Shown one piece after another: positions 56,881 to 64,000 of a DNA stretch of 64,000 bases. Below the pieces are notes generated by a model. The model made no database searches, was not told the origin of the DNA, and worked only from the letters and a program-made list of their open reading frames with translations. The number at the start of each line of letters is the position of its first letter. Position 1 is the stretch's first letter. This DNA is from Halobacteriales archaeon QS_6_71_20 (GTDB lineage: Archaea; Halobacteriota; Halobacteria; Halobacteriales; Haloferacaceae), in contig PXRU01000003.1 in assembly GCA_003020945.1 (NCBI GenBank), forward strand, positions 1 through 64,000, read 5' to 3'. Made by a program: the position numbers and the translations under genes.

Positions 56881-56962
56881 CGCCAGGACAGGGATTTGAA
56901 CCCTGGATTCCATACGGAAACACGCTTTCCAGGCGTGCGCCTTACCACTCGGCCATCCTGGC
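56881..56962 (-). tRNA. tRNA-Ser (GGA anticodon)
   Basis: The minus strand folds as a class II tRNA. The acceptor stem is GCCAGGA/TCCTGGC with a G discriminator, and the D-arm contains GGCCGAGTGGTAAGGC. The anticodon stem-loop ACGCCTGGAAAGCGT gives anticodon GGA, a long variable arm follows, and the T-arm is GGGTTCAAATCCC. The G discriminator and long variable arm are serine features. It reads UCC and UCU. No intron is seen. Confidence 0.95.
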
Positions 56963-56990
56963 TCGCGTCGATCCTATCCCGCTGTGAGTT

Positions 56991-57194
56991 TTAAGCCTGT
57001 CCCTTCCTCGTCAGGCGGTGTTCCAGGGCGTACGACGACGCCGCGACGACCGCGCCGACCCCGAGCGCGACGACGAACAGTCCCGCGAACCCGACCGGCA
57101 GCGGGACGTCGAGCAACACCGCCCCCTGCGCGGCCACGAGGAAGACGAACGCGCCGACCAGCCCCCACAGCAGCGCCGACCGTCGACGCGACAC
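56991..57194 (-). CDS. small two-helix membrane protein
   Basis: The 67-aa protein has two hydrophobic helices (LLWGLVGAFVFLVAAQGAVLL and GFAGLFVVALGVGAVVAASSYAL) and basic ends. The GTG start at 57194 lies 1 bp after the ridA stop, so they are probably one operon. I do not recognise the family with confidence. Confidence 0.75.
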   Translation of the reverse strand: MSRRRSALLWGLVGAFVFLVAAQGAVLLDVPLPVGFAGLFVVALGVGAVVAASSYALEHRLTRKGQA

Positions 57195-57195
57195 C

Positions 57196-57576
57196 CTACT
57201 CCGGCGCGACGACCGCCTCGATCTCGACGCCGACGCCCTTCGGGAGCGCGCCCGCCTGCACCGCCGAGCGCGCGGGCGGCTCCGCCCCGAAGTAGGCGGC
57301 GTACGTCCCGTTCATCTCCTCGAAGTCGTCGATGTCCGCGAGAAACACCGTCGTCTTCAGGACGTCTGAGGCGTCCGCGCTCGCCTCCTCGACGACGGTG
57401 AGGAGGTTGTCGAGCGCCAGCTCCGTCTGCTCGGCGATCGGCGCGTCGTCGCGCAGTTCGCCGTCGGGGGTGAGGGCGATCTGCCCCGCGGTGAACAGGA
57501 GGTCGCCGTTCGTCGTCGCCTGGCCGTACGCGCCGACCGCCGCCGGCGCCTCGTCGGTGGAAACCGTTCGCTTCAC
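57196..57576 (-). CDS. ridA: RidA family protein (enamine/imine deaminase)
   Basis: The 126-aa protein has the RidA pattern TDEAPAAVGAYGQATTNGDLLFTAGQIAL, TVVEEASADASDVLKTTVFL and the final RSAVQAGALPKGVGVEIEAVV. It hydrolyses reactive enamine intermediates made by PLP enzymes such as threonine ammonia-lyase, which is encoded 3 kb away. The start is GTG 57576. The small membrane gene follows directly. Confidence 0.93.
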   Translation of the reverse strand: MKRTVSTDEAPAAVGAYGQATTNGDLLFTAGQIALTPDGELRDDAPIAEQTELALDNLLTVVEEASADASDVLKTTVFLADIDDFEEMNGTYAAYFGAEPPARSAVQAGALPKGVGVEIEAVVAPE

Positions 57577-57670
57577 GTCCGAACGTGTGGTCGGCCGCGG
57601 CATAAATCGAGGTGGAGTCCGGTGGCTCGCGGCGCAAAGCTCACATTTCGCCGCGCCGAGCGTGTTCCCG

Positions 57671-58099
57671 ATGGTTGAAATCGACCTCCGCCGGGTCGCA
57701 CTCGGTGGCGACACGGTGGCGACGCGGCGGGCACTCGCCGGAGCCGTGCTCCTCTGGCTGGCGTCGCTCGCAGCGTTCGCCGCCGCCGGACTGGTCCCGG
57801 GTGTCGACCTCCCGGTGCGGTTCTACCTTCCGGTCCTTGCCGTAATGTTGCTCGCGGGCGCGATGGCCGCCGCCGCCGACGCGGGACTGCTCGTGTCGCT
57901 CGGGCTGGCGACTGCCCCGGCTACGGGGTACTACCTCTCGCTTTCGGCGTTCGATCCGGGCGGCCCGGTTCGCACCTCCCTCGTCGACGCCGCCGGACTC
58001 TCGCTGCTGTTCGGCGTCCCCGTCGGCGCGGTCGGGTATCTCGCGGGCCGCACGGTCGTCGTCGCCGGGCGTCGGCTCGGCGGGCCGATGACGGCGTGA
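57671..58099 (+). CDS. multi-pass membrane protein of unknown function
   Basis: The 142-aa protein has about four hydrophobic segments (residues 23-43, 50-72, 77-93, 107-133) and short charged ends. ATG 57671 is the clear start (MVEIDLRRVALGGDTVA). It is convergent with the next membrane gene with only 3 bp between stops. No family is recognised. Confidence 0.72.
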   Translation: MVEIDLRRVALGGDTVATRRALAGAVLLWLASLAAFAAAGLVPGVDLPVRFYLPVLAVMLLAGAMAAAADAGLLVSLGLATAPATGYYLSLSAFDPGGPVRTSLVDAAGLSLLFGVPVGAVGYLAGRTVVVAGRRLGGPMTA

Positions 58100-58102
58100 C
58101 CG

Positions 58103-58699
58103 CTACTCGTCCGTCGCTCCGATCGTGAGCAGGCGGTCGATACGATCCGGGACCCCCTGGAGGAGGAGGACTATGGGAACACCCAACAGGACCCCACCCA
58201 CGAGAACCTGAATACGATACGCGACCCGCGAAACGAGATGGTCGACGAGCGTGAGATCGGCGTCGTACGGCAGACTCGTGAGGATCGTCTCCCCGATCAC
58301 GATCCCAAGAAGGAGAGCGACTGCGAGGCCGCCGGCGACACGATGTCGTCGGTCGTCCGTCACGCTCGTCGCTGTGACGACTGCAACGACCACTGTGAGC
58401 ACGAGGTCGTTCACGAGGACGTCCCAGAAACCTGCCGTGACCGGCGGGTGGTCGGAGGAGACCCCGAACCCGACCACCACGGAAGCGAGCGCGACCGTTC
58501 CGACGGCGATCCCGATCCCGTGACGCGTCGTCACCTCACGCTCGGCCGTACGGAGACGCCGAAAGACGTAGGCCGCGAGGAGATACGCGATCCCGACCCC
58601 GGTCCACGACGAGATACCGACGCCGATACTGACGAGGAGTATCACCAGACCGAGACCGCCGATCAACAGTGACCTGTAATCCGACACGACAGTGTCCAT
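58103..58699 (-). CDS. multi-pass membrane protein of unknown function
   Basis: The 198-aa protein has about five hydrophobic segments, for example YRSLLIGGLGLVILLVSIGVG and VALLLGIVIGETILTSLPY. ATG 58699 is supported by a TATA-like stretch (58724-58732) 25-33 nt upstream. Codon use is less GC-biased than average here, consistent with the start of an AT-rich island to its right. No family is recognised. The promoter region contains the left arm of the inverted repeat described for the vapBC island. Confidence 0.75.
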   Translation of the reverse strand: MDTVVSDYRSLLIGGLGLVILLVSIGVGISSWTGVGIAYLLAAYVFRRLRTAEREVTTRHGIGIAVGTVALASVVVGFGVSSDHPPVTAGFWDVLVNDLVLTVVVAVVTATSVTDDRRHRVAGGLAVALLLGIVIGETILTSLPYDADLTLVDHLVSRVAYRIQVLVGGVLLGVPIVLLLQGVPDRIDRLLTIGATDE

Positions 58700-58723
58700 C
58701 GGTATATCGAGTTTGTTTATCAG

Positions 58724-58732
58724 TATATAATA
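58724..58732 (-). promoter_or_regulatory. TATA-like box upstream of the 58103-58699 gene
   Basis: The minus strand reads TATTATATA 25-33 nt before ATG 58699. It overlaps the edge of the left inverted-repeat arm, so any insertion event here would have affected this promoter. Confidence 0.5.
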
Positions 58733-58927
58733 GCGCGTTTTATTTATTCGAAAATTTGCCTGAAAATGAGTCGGACGATTCGCTATGTGCGTCCGCGCAG
58801 GTAACGGAGCGATCGTCAGTTTCTCCGATAACTGTCAAAAGCCACATGCTGAATACAGTAACAGTGGTCGGCAACACGGTTTCTTTATTCAGATCGACCC
58901 TCGAAACCGCAGGCAGACTCTTTGTGC

Positions 58928-58945
58928 TTGTGTGTGTAAACACAA
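58928..58945 (+). promoter_or_regulatory. candidate VapB operator palindrome
   Basis: TTGTGT-GTGTAA-ACACAA is a 6-bp inverted repeat with a 6-bp spacer ending 3 bp before the vapB ATG at 58949. Antitoxins of VapB type usually bind such palindromes at their own promoter, so this is a candidate autoregulatory site. Confidence 0.4.
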
Positions 58946-58948
58946 ACC

Positions 58949-59224
58949 ATGGGGACGAGAACCATCGGACTCAGAGATGATGTGTATGAACGTCTGAAAG
59001 CCCGGAAAAGAGAGGATGAAAGCTTCACAGACCTCGTGAACCGCCTCTTGGACGAGGAACAAACCGATTGGCGTGAGCGATTCGGGACGCTTGACGCGGA
59101 AGCCGAAGAACTCGAACAAGCAATCGAAACAGCCCGTAAGCAGACGAGTGCGGGGCTTGCAAAACGCCAACGAGAGGCGATCGAAGAGCTACCCAATACC
59201 GAGGATGCCGATGAAACTACTTGA
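58949..59224 (+). CDS. vapB: VapB-family antitoxin (UPF0330-like)
   Basis: The 91-aa protein starts MGTRTIGLRDDVYERLKARKREDESFTD, a ribbon-helix-helix-like DNA-binding head. A long Glu/Gln/Arg-rich helix follows that should wrap the toxin. This is the archaeal antitoxin VapB family. It overlaps vapC by 14 bp, as TA pairs do. It is less GC-rich than core genes, suggesting transfer. A palindrome lies just upstream. Confidence 0.88.
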   Translation: MGTRTIGLRDDVYERLKARKREDESFTDLVNRLLDEEQTDWRERFGTLDAEAEELEQAIETARKQTSAGLAKRQREAIEELPNTEDADETT

Positions 59225-59612
59225 TACAACGTTTCTCATCCATTATTGGGCCGGGCGTCAGGGCGTGAAAGACTACCTCGAACGGAACGAAGAGTTCGAA
59301 CTGGTCACTACGACGTTCAATGTCAAGGAGATCGCTGTCGGGCGCGCCCTTCAAGGGAAATTCGACCGACACGAGATACTGGAAACGTTCGAATGGGTGA
59401 ACATTATCCCATTTCAGACCGAACACGCTTTCCTCGCCGGACAGGTCGAAGCAGAACTACACCGGGACGAAAGCGTAAATCAGGACAAAATAAACTCTCT
59501 TACTGGAGATGTGTTGATCGCCGCCGTCGCCAAGGAGACGGGGGCAACTGTTGTAACAGAGAATAAAGATGACTTCGAATTCCTCGATGGCGTGTCTGTG
59601 GAGACATACTAA
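59211..59612 (+). CDS. vapC: VapC-family PIN-domain toxin
   Basis: The 133-aa PIN nuclease has the acidic residues of the family: MKLLDTTFLIHYW (Asp5), ITxxE-like FNVKEIAVG, DVLIAAVAKETGA and VVTENKDDFEF near the C-terminus. It should cleave RNA when not bound to VapB. Start ATG 59211 lies inside the end of vapB (14-bp overlap). The gene has mixed, AT-richer codon use. It is followed by an AT-rich non-coding stretch with repeats. Confidence 0.9.
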   Translation: MKLLDTTFLIHYWAGRQGVKDYLERNEEFELVTTTFNVKEIAVGRALQGKFDRHEILETFEWVNIIPFQTEHAFLAGQVEAELHRDESVNQDKINSLTGDVLIAAVAKETGATVVTENKDDFEFLDGVSVETY

Positions 59613-59630
59613 TATTTGTCTTCGAGACTA

Positions 59631-60333
59631 ATAAACAAACCGTATTATAATCACTGATAAACAAATCTAGCAGAGATGGGAATTTCTGTTCAACTTGCTA
59701 TTTTCGAACACAATACTGGATCAATGGACGGAGAGACTGAAGCTACTCGTCATGGCGTTTGCACCCGTATTCGACACCTATTGAATCGTCATTGATTATA
59801 ATTGCTTGGGTCGGTAGTCCACCGATACGGCAGGAAGGAATATCCGTCCAATTGAACATGGACCGTTCGGAGTTCCTATCAATATCGATCGCGGTTGCGG
59901 TCGGCCGTTTCGCCACGACGAGGCTCATTGATTAGTCCGAGGGAAGGTCAATAGTGGCTTCGGCGGATGTGGTTTCGTTCCGCGTCTTAACTCGGATGGT
60001 GCCGGTGACTGAGTTCGATGAGTCGTTTCGGAAGATCATTTGATAACGGGGATCGTCTCCTAAACAGCCGCCCGTTCCGGCTACAAGAACCGAAGAAACA
60101 CCAGCAAGAACCGACCGTCTGGATATCAGCCGAGTTACCATATACTCGCACATTGAGCCAATCATTAAAGCAGTTAGGAGAGAGTTCAGTATGAAGTAAA
60201 GTACCTACTGAAATGCGATCCGAGAGATCATGTTCATATCTCATACCATTATCGTGAGCTGTCGCCATGTGAGGCCTACGCCCTGTACTGAATACGATTT
60301 TCATGAATCACTCTGGATAAACAAACCGTATTA
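59631..60333. repeat. 17-bp direct repeat pair flanking the broken lipoprotein gene
   Basis: ATAAACAAACCGTATTA occurs at 59631-59647 and again at 60317-60333, in the same orientation. The 669 bp between contain a lipoprotein gene with a stop codon. The ATAAACAAA core also forms the arms of the inverted repeat around vapBC. Such direct repeats can arise from insertion or support deletion by recombination. Confidence 0.55.
59743..60141 (-). pseudogene. small lipoprotein gene interrupted by one in-frame stop
   Basis: From ATG 60141 the minus strand reads MVTRLISRRSVLAGVSSVLVAGTGGCLG, a Tat-type signal with lipobox, then a short beta-rich domain, and stops at TAA 59932-59934 after 69 aa. The same frame continues directly with SMSLVVAKRPTATAIDID... 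IIINDDSIGVEYG to a TAG at 59743. The continuing frame ends like many haloarchaeal small lipoproteins of this size. One nonsense change would restore ~132 aa. A TTAAAG-type promoter near 60164-60170 is intact. The 61-aa ORF in the track is the tail. Confidence 0.55.
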
Positions 60334-60360
60334 CAACTACTGTTATTACATGGGTCCACC

Positions 60361-61572
60361 TTACGCCTCGATCTCGACCTCGTACCCCGCCTCCTCCAGC
60401 GCCGCCACGACCTCCGCGGCGTGCTCGTGGCCGTGGGTCTCCATCTCGACCTCCAGGTCGGCCGCGTCGACCGCGATGTCGCGGGAGGTGCGGTCGTGGC
60501 TCACCGCGTACACGTTCGCGTTCGCGTCGGCGATGATCCGCGAGACGCGCTTCAGCTCGCCCGGGCGGTCCTTCAGCTCCAGCGACACCTTCAGGTACCG
60601 ACCCATGCGGACGAGCCCGCGCATCACGATCGTCGTCAGCGTGTTCATGTCGATGTTCCCGCCACACAGCGCGGGGACGATCGTCTCCCCCTCCTCGTAC
60701 TCGAACGCCTCCTCCAGCACGGCCGAAAGCGCCACAGCGCCCGCGCCCTCGACGACGGTCTTCGAGCGTTCGAGCAGCAGCGTCAGCGCCTCCGCGATCT
60801 CCTCGTCGTCGACGGTAACCACCTCGTCGACGCGCTCGCGGATGTACGGGAGGGTGTGCTCGCCCACCTCCCGGACCGCGATGCCGTCGGCGATGGTGTC
60901 GACGCCGTCGAGCGCCACGCGGTCGCCCGCCGCGACCGAGCGGGCCGCCGAGTCCGCGCCCGCCGCCTGCACGCCGACGACGCGCACGTCGTCGAGCGCG
61001 CCTTTCAGCGCCGTCGCCACCCCCGAGATCAGGCCGCCGCCGCCGATCGGAACGACGACCGTGTCCACCGCGGGGCACTGTTCGGCGATCTCGAGACCGA
61101 GCGTTCCCTGGCCGGCAATCACGCGCTCGTCCTCGAAGGCGTGGACGTACACGCGGTCCTCCCCGCGCTCGATCTCGTGGGCGCGCTCCTGTGCCTCGTC
61201 GTAGTCGACGCCGTGGAGCACCACGTTCCCGCCGTAGCGCCGCGTCGCCTCCACCTTCGAGACGGGGGCGTACTTCGGCATCACGACCGTCGAGTCGACG
61301 CCCGTCCGCGAGGCCGCGAGCGCGACCCCCTGGGCGTGGTTGCCGGCGCTTGCGGTGACGACGCCCCGCTCCCGTTCCGCGTCGTCGAGGGCGGCGATCC
61401 GGTTCGTCGCCCCGCGGATCTTGAACGCGCCGGTCCGCTGGGCGTTCTCCAGTTTCAGGTGGACGTCCGCCCCCGTCAGTTCCGAGAAGCTGAACGAGTA
61501 GGTGAGGGGGGTCCGCACCGCGACCTGTTCGACGTGCTCGCGGGCGGCGACCACATCGTCGTAGCTGAGCAT
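60361..61572 (-). CDS. ilvA: threonine ammonia-lyase (threonine dehydratase)
   Basis: The 403-aa PLP enzyme has KLENAQRTGAFKIRGA (Lys near residue 55), SAGNHAQGVALAA, the glycine loop IGGGGLISG near residue 175 and a single C-terminal ACT domain (about residues 325-400) with LKDRPGELKRVSRIIADANANVYAVSHDR. It turns threonine into 2-oxobutanoate for isoleucine synthesis or catabolism. One ACT domain makes feedback control possible. ATG 61572 is used. The AT-rich island ends at its 3' side. Confidence 0.95.
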   Translation of the reverse strand: MLSYDDVVAAREHVEQVAVRTPLTYSFSFSELTGADVHLKLENAQRTGAFKIRGATNRIAALDDAERERGVVTASAGNHAQGVALAASRTGVDSTVVMPKYAPVSKVEATRRYGGNVVLHGVDYDEAQERAHEIERGEDRVYVHAFEDERVIAGQGTLGLEIAEQCPAVDTVVVPIGGGGLISGVATALKGALDDVRVVGVQAAGADSAARSVAAGDRVALDGVDTIADGIAVREVGEHTLPYIRERVDEVVTVDDEEIAEALTLLLERSKTVVEGAGAVALSAVLEEAFEYEEGETIVPALCGGNIDMNTLTTIVMRGLVRMGRYLKVSLELKDRPGELKRVSRIIADANANVYAVSHDRTSRDIAVDAADLEVEMETHGHEHAAEVVAALEEAGYEVEIEA

Positions 61573-61792
61573 ATCCGGCCTTGACCGGGTGCCGGTGTAT
61601 CGGTTGCGGTCGCCGGCCCGCCGGCTCACGGCGTCGAAGTGGGGAAAGAGGGGGAATGCACGCGTGCGGTGCGCACCTGTTCGGATGGTCCCCGGATGTA
61701 AAAAGGTAATTCACGCGCGGCGGAAGTGAAACCGCACGACAGCGCGAGGATAATTCGCCCGTCAGACGCGCGTCGGCCCCGTGTCTCGCGTT

Positions 61793-62290
61793 TCAAGCTT
61801 CCGGCCGTCGGCGGACCGTCACGTCGCGCTCGGCGACGCCGCGGCGGACGCGCCCGGGGAAGCCGCCGGTACCGGGCCAGGCGGCGTCGGCGCCGAGCCG
61901 TTCGGGGTCGCCGACGTACACCGCGGCCTCCCCCTCGGGGTCGCCGTCGGGGGAGACGAGCGGGACGGACACCCTCACGTAGTGCCCGTCGTCGACCCCC
62001 TCGTACCGGTCCAGCGTCGCGACCTCCTCGGTACGGAGCAGCCGCCCCCCGACCGCGGCATCGACGCCCGCCGCCCGGCCGGGCACCGGGGCATTGGTGT
62101 GCACGTCCGCCCGGCCGACGGTCGGTCCCTCGGCGTCGTCCGTCGGGGAGTCGGGCGGCGCGAGCGTCGGGTACTCCCCCTCGACGACGCGCAGGCCCGT
62201 GAGCGTCGCCGCGCCGACGAACGCGAACGAGTCCAGCAGCTCGCGCACCTGCGCCGGCTCGGTGAGCGTGCCGTAGACGAAAACGTCCAT
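61793..62290 (-). CDS. gamma-glutamylcyclotransferase (GGCT) fold protein
   Basis: The 165-aa protein starts MDVFVYGTLTEPAQVRELL, the GGCT phosphate-loop motif YGTL, followed by VEGEYPTLAPP and LLRTEEVATLDRYEGVDDGHYVRVSV, where the Glu in RYEG is the usual catalytic base. It may release 5-oxoproline from gamma-glutamyl compounds. ATG 62290 matches the family. It is divergent from the MATE transporter. Confidence 0.9.
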   Translation of the reverse strand: MDVFVYGTLTEPAQVRELLDSFAFVGAATLTGLRVVEGEYPTLAPPDSPTDDAEGPTVGRADVHTNAPVPGRAAGVDAAVGGRLLRTEEVATLDRYEGVDDGHYVRVSVPLVSPDGDPEGEAAVYVGDPERLGADAAWPGTGGFPGRVRRGVAERDVTVRRRPEA

Positions 62291-62411
62291 CTCCGTGTTC
62301 GTCGAGGAGCGCCGTCGGCTTGGCCCTTCGGGCGCCCGGCGCGACCGCGGGAGCCGTGGCGGGCCGTTCCGCTTCCGGAACGGCCAAACCGCGGCCGGGC
62401 GAGGCGTCGGT

Positions 62412-63782
62412 ATGGACCGCGAGCGGCTGCTCGGCGTCTGGCGGCGCGTGCTCTCGCTCGCGTGGCCGGTGATGGCCGAGCAGACGTTCCGCACGGCGAT
62501 GCGGACCACGGACGTCATCGTCACCGCGCAGTTCTCCCCCGCCGCCGTCGTCGCGATCGGCCTCGCGGACCTGTACGCCCGCTTCCCGCTGCGCATCGGG
62601 CTCGGCCTCGGCGGCGGCGCCATCGCGCTGTCCAGCCAGGACACCGGCGCCGCGGCCGACGCGAACCGCGACGAGGCCGTGACGCAGGCGGTGCTGATGG
62701 GGGTGCTGGCGGGGCTGCCGTTCGTCCTGATCGGCGTCTTCCTGGGCGAGCCGATCGTCGCGCTGCTGGGCGCGAACGCCGACACCGCCGCGCTCGGGGG
62801 GACGTACCTCGCGATCGTGTTCGCCACCGCGCCCGCCCGCCACGTCGCGCTCATCGGCGCGCGCTCCCTGCAGGGGACCGGCGACACCCGCACCCCGATG
62901 TACGTCAACGTGTTCGCCAACGCGCTCAACATCGCCGGCTCGTTCGTGCTCGGCCTCGGGCTGGCGGGCGCCCCGCGGCTGGGCGTCGTCGGCGTCGGCG
63001 TCTCGACGGCCGCCGCGAACGTGCTCACCGCCGTCCTCCTGCTGGCGGCGATGGCGACCTCGTGGGCCGACGCGAGCCTCGTCCGCCCCCGCGACACGGT
63101 GATCGCGAGACAGCTTCTGCGCGTCTCCGCGCCGCGCGTGCTGGAGGGCTTTTCGGCGACGATCGCGGAGTTCCCGTTCAACGCCCTGCTGCTGGGCTTC
63201 GGGACGGAGGTCAACGCGGGCTTTCAGATCGGCCGCCGGATGTACCAGCAGGTGACCGGCCCGCTGTCGCGCGGCTACAACGTCGCCGCCAGCGTCGTCG
63301 TCGGACAGTCGCTGGGCGACGGCGACCCCGACGGCGCCCGGTACGACGGCTACGCCGTGACGGCGCTGGGGCTGGCCACCGTGGGCGTCATCGGGCTGCT
63401 CCTCGTCGCGCTCGCGCCGGCGTTCGTCGCGGTGTTCACCGACGACGCCGGGACCGTCCCCCACGCGGTCGCGTTCGCCCGCGTGTACGGCGCCACCGGG
63501 GCGTTCCTCGTCGGCTTCACCGTGCTCTCGGGGGCGCTCCAGGGCGCCAGCGAGACGCGCATCCCGCTTGCCGCCCGGCTCACGGGGACGTTCGGCTTCC
63601 TGCTGGGGACGACGTATCTCGTCGGCGACGTGCTCGGCTTCGGCGCCTCCGGCGCGTATCTCGGCGTCGGCCTCCAGTACGTCTGCATGGCCGCCCTCGT
63701 CGTCTGGGGGTTCCGGTCCACGGGCTGGGCGGACCGCGCCGCCGAGATGATGGCCGAACGCGGGAGCGCCGAGGGAGCGTAG
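62412..63782 (+). CDS. MATE-family efflux transporter
   Basis: The 456-aa protein has about 12 membrane segments in two six-helix halves, with the MATE-type starts VLSLAWPVMAEQTFRTAMRTTDVIV and VLEGFSATIAEFPFNALLLGFGTEVNAGFQIG. It exports organic cations or drugs in exchange for Na+ or H+. ATG 62412 is the family start. The substrate is unknown. A 17-bp palindrome overlaps the stop. Confidence 0.93.
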   Translation: MDRERLLGVWRRVLSLAWPVMAEQTFRTAMRTTDVIVTAQFSPAAVVAIGLADLYARFPLRIGLGLGGGAIALSSQDTGAAADANRDEAVTQAVLMGVLAGLPFVLIGVFLGEPIVALLGANADTAALGGTYLAIVFATAPARHVALIGARSLQGTGDTRTPMYVNVFANALNIAGSFVLGLGLAGAPRLGVVGVGVSTAAANVLTAVLLLAAMATSWADASLVRPRDTVIARQLLRVSAPRVLEGFSATIAEFPFNALLLGFGTEVNAGFQIGRRMYQQVTGPLSRGYNVAASVVVGQSLGDGDPDGARYDGYAVTALGLATVGVIGLLLVALAPAFVAVFTDDAGTVPHAVAFARVYGATGAFLVGFTVLSGALQGASETRIPLAARLTGTFGFLLGTTYLVGDVLGFGASGAYLGVGLQYVCMAALVVWGFRSTGWADRAAEMMAERGSAEGA

Positions 63783-63798
63783 CCGCCGGACCGGCGGC
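63782..63798. other. palindrome at the MATE gene stop codon
   Basis: GCCGCCGG-A-CCGGCGGC is a perfect GC palindrome starting in the stop codon. It may be a terminator hairpin, but no poly-T follows. Confidence 0.3.
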
Positions 63799-64000
63799 GC
63801 GGCGAGAGCGAGGAGATCTGCCGGCTCAGCCGGTGGACCGGCCGCTCGGAGATCGTCCCCGTGTCCGTACTGTTCACCGGGCCGTTCCGGACCAGGTGCT
63901 GAGGAGTCCGGATGCCGTGACCGGCGAACTGGGGAGCCGAACGGGTGTGTCGACGCTGCGAGACGGCTGAAGACCGGAGGTCCGGACGGCGGGTCGACGG
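63799..64000. other. unassigned sequence at the window end
   Basis: I see no convincing ORF, RNA or repeat here. Open frames are short and of shadow type. A gene could start beyond the window. Confidence 0.4.

Larger units (their letters stand above)
58712..59665. repeat. inverted repeat pair flanking the vapBC genes
   Basis: TTTGTTTATCAG at 58712-58723 is the exact reverse complement of CTGATAAACAAA at 59654-59665. Each arm lies next to a TATAATA-like stretch. The enclosed segment is AT-rich and carries the vapB and vapC genes. No transposase is inside. The arms may mark a mobile cassette or may be copies of one promoter-like sequence. Confidence 0.5.

Overview
This window is chromosomal DNA of a haloarchaeon (class Halobacteria). 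The evidence is very high G+C with G/C in almost every third codon position, very acidic proteins rich in Asp and Glu, many leaderless genes with a TATA-like box about 25-30 nt upstream of the start codon, and archaeal genes throughout: thermosome, L15e, L40e, Sec61-beta, Rio2, SepF, FAU-1, PGF-CTERM, DUF5786, DUF6432 and HVO_0416-type zinc fingers. The family composition fits Halorubraceae or relatives, but I cannot fix the genus from sequence alone. Most of the window is ordinary core genome.

Layout. 1-3.5 kb: a DUF7269-like / DUF58 / DUF7519 / MoxR cluster, probably a chaperone-like AAA+/vWA envelope system. 3.5-6 kb: an otsB-otsA trehalose operon. 6-14 kb: RNase R-like nuclease behind an 84-bp repeat array, zinc-ribbon and PUA proteins, DUF1028 protein, SepF, PrsW protease, FAU-1 and a NifU-domain protein. 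14-25 kb: LVIVD surface protein, ROK kinase, UspA, DUF5611, a frameshifted DUF7093 zinc-ribbon gene, DUF6432 with a YgfZ-like protein, geranylgeranyl reductase, 5'-nucleotidase-type lipoprotein and a BNR-repeat protein. 25-36 kb: UvrA, thermosome, alanine dehydrogenase-type OCD protein, LeuRS and a frameshifted small membrane gene. 36-41 kb: hisH, Hsp20, pheA, hisE/pdxT, Sec61-beta, thioredoxin and L40e. 41-48 kb: MBL hydrolase, DUF5786, DUF99, family-4 UDG, rhomboid, L15e, Rio2, lipoate ligase, peroxiredoxin and endonuclease IV. 48-50 kb: a TumE/TumA-like toxin-antitoxin pair and a lipoprotein. 50-57 kb: M32 peptidase, HVO_0416 zinc finger, UvrD-type helicase with M24 peptidase, DUF7533, riboflavin synthase and tRNA-Ser(GGA). 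57-64 kb: RidA, small membrane proteins, an AT-rich island with vapBC and a broken lipoprotein gene, threonine ammonia-lyase, GGCT-fold protein and a MATE transporter.

Working together: DNA repair is well represented (UvrA, UDG, endonuclease IV, UvrD-like helicase), as is protein quality control (thermosome, Hsp20, PrsW, rhomboid, M32 and M24 peptidases). Amino-acid and cofactor genes (hisH, hisE, pheA, pdxT, ribE, lplA, ilvA) are scattered singly, as is usual in haloarchaea.

The most unusual signals are non-coding or degenerate. (a) Two copies, 11 kb apart, of a ~115-bp hairpin repeat share a symmetric CCC/CCC internal bulge between paired arms. (b) An 84/84/42/84-bp frame-preserving tandem repeat lies upstream of the RNB nuclease. 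(c) An AT-rich vapBC island is bounded by a 12-bp inverted repeat and followed by a 17-bp direct repeat pair around a lipoprotein gene interrupted by one stop codon. (d) Two genes are split by frameshifts. No CRISPR array, rRNA or intact insertion sequence was seen.
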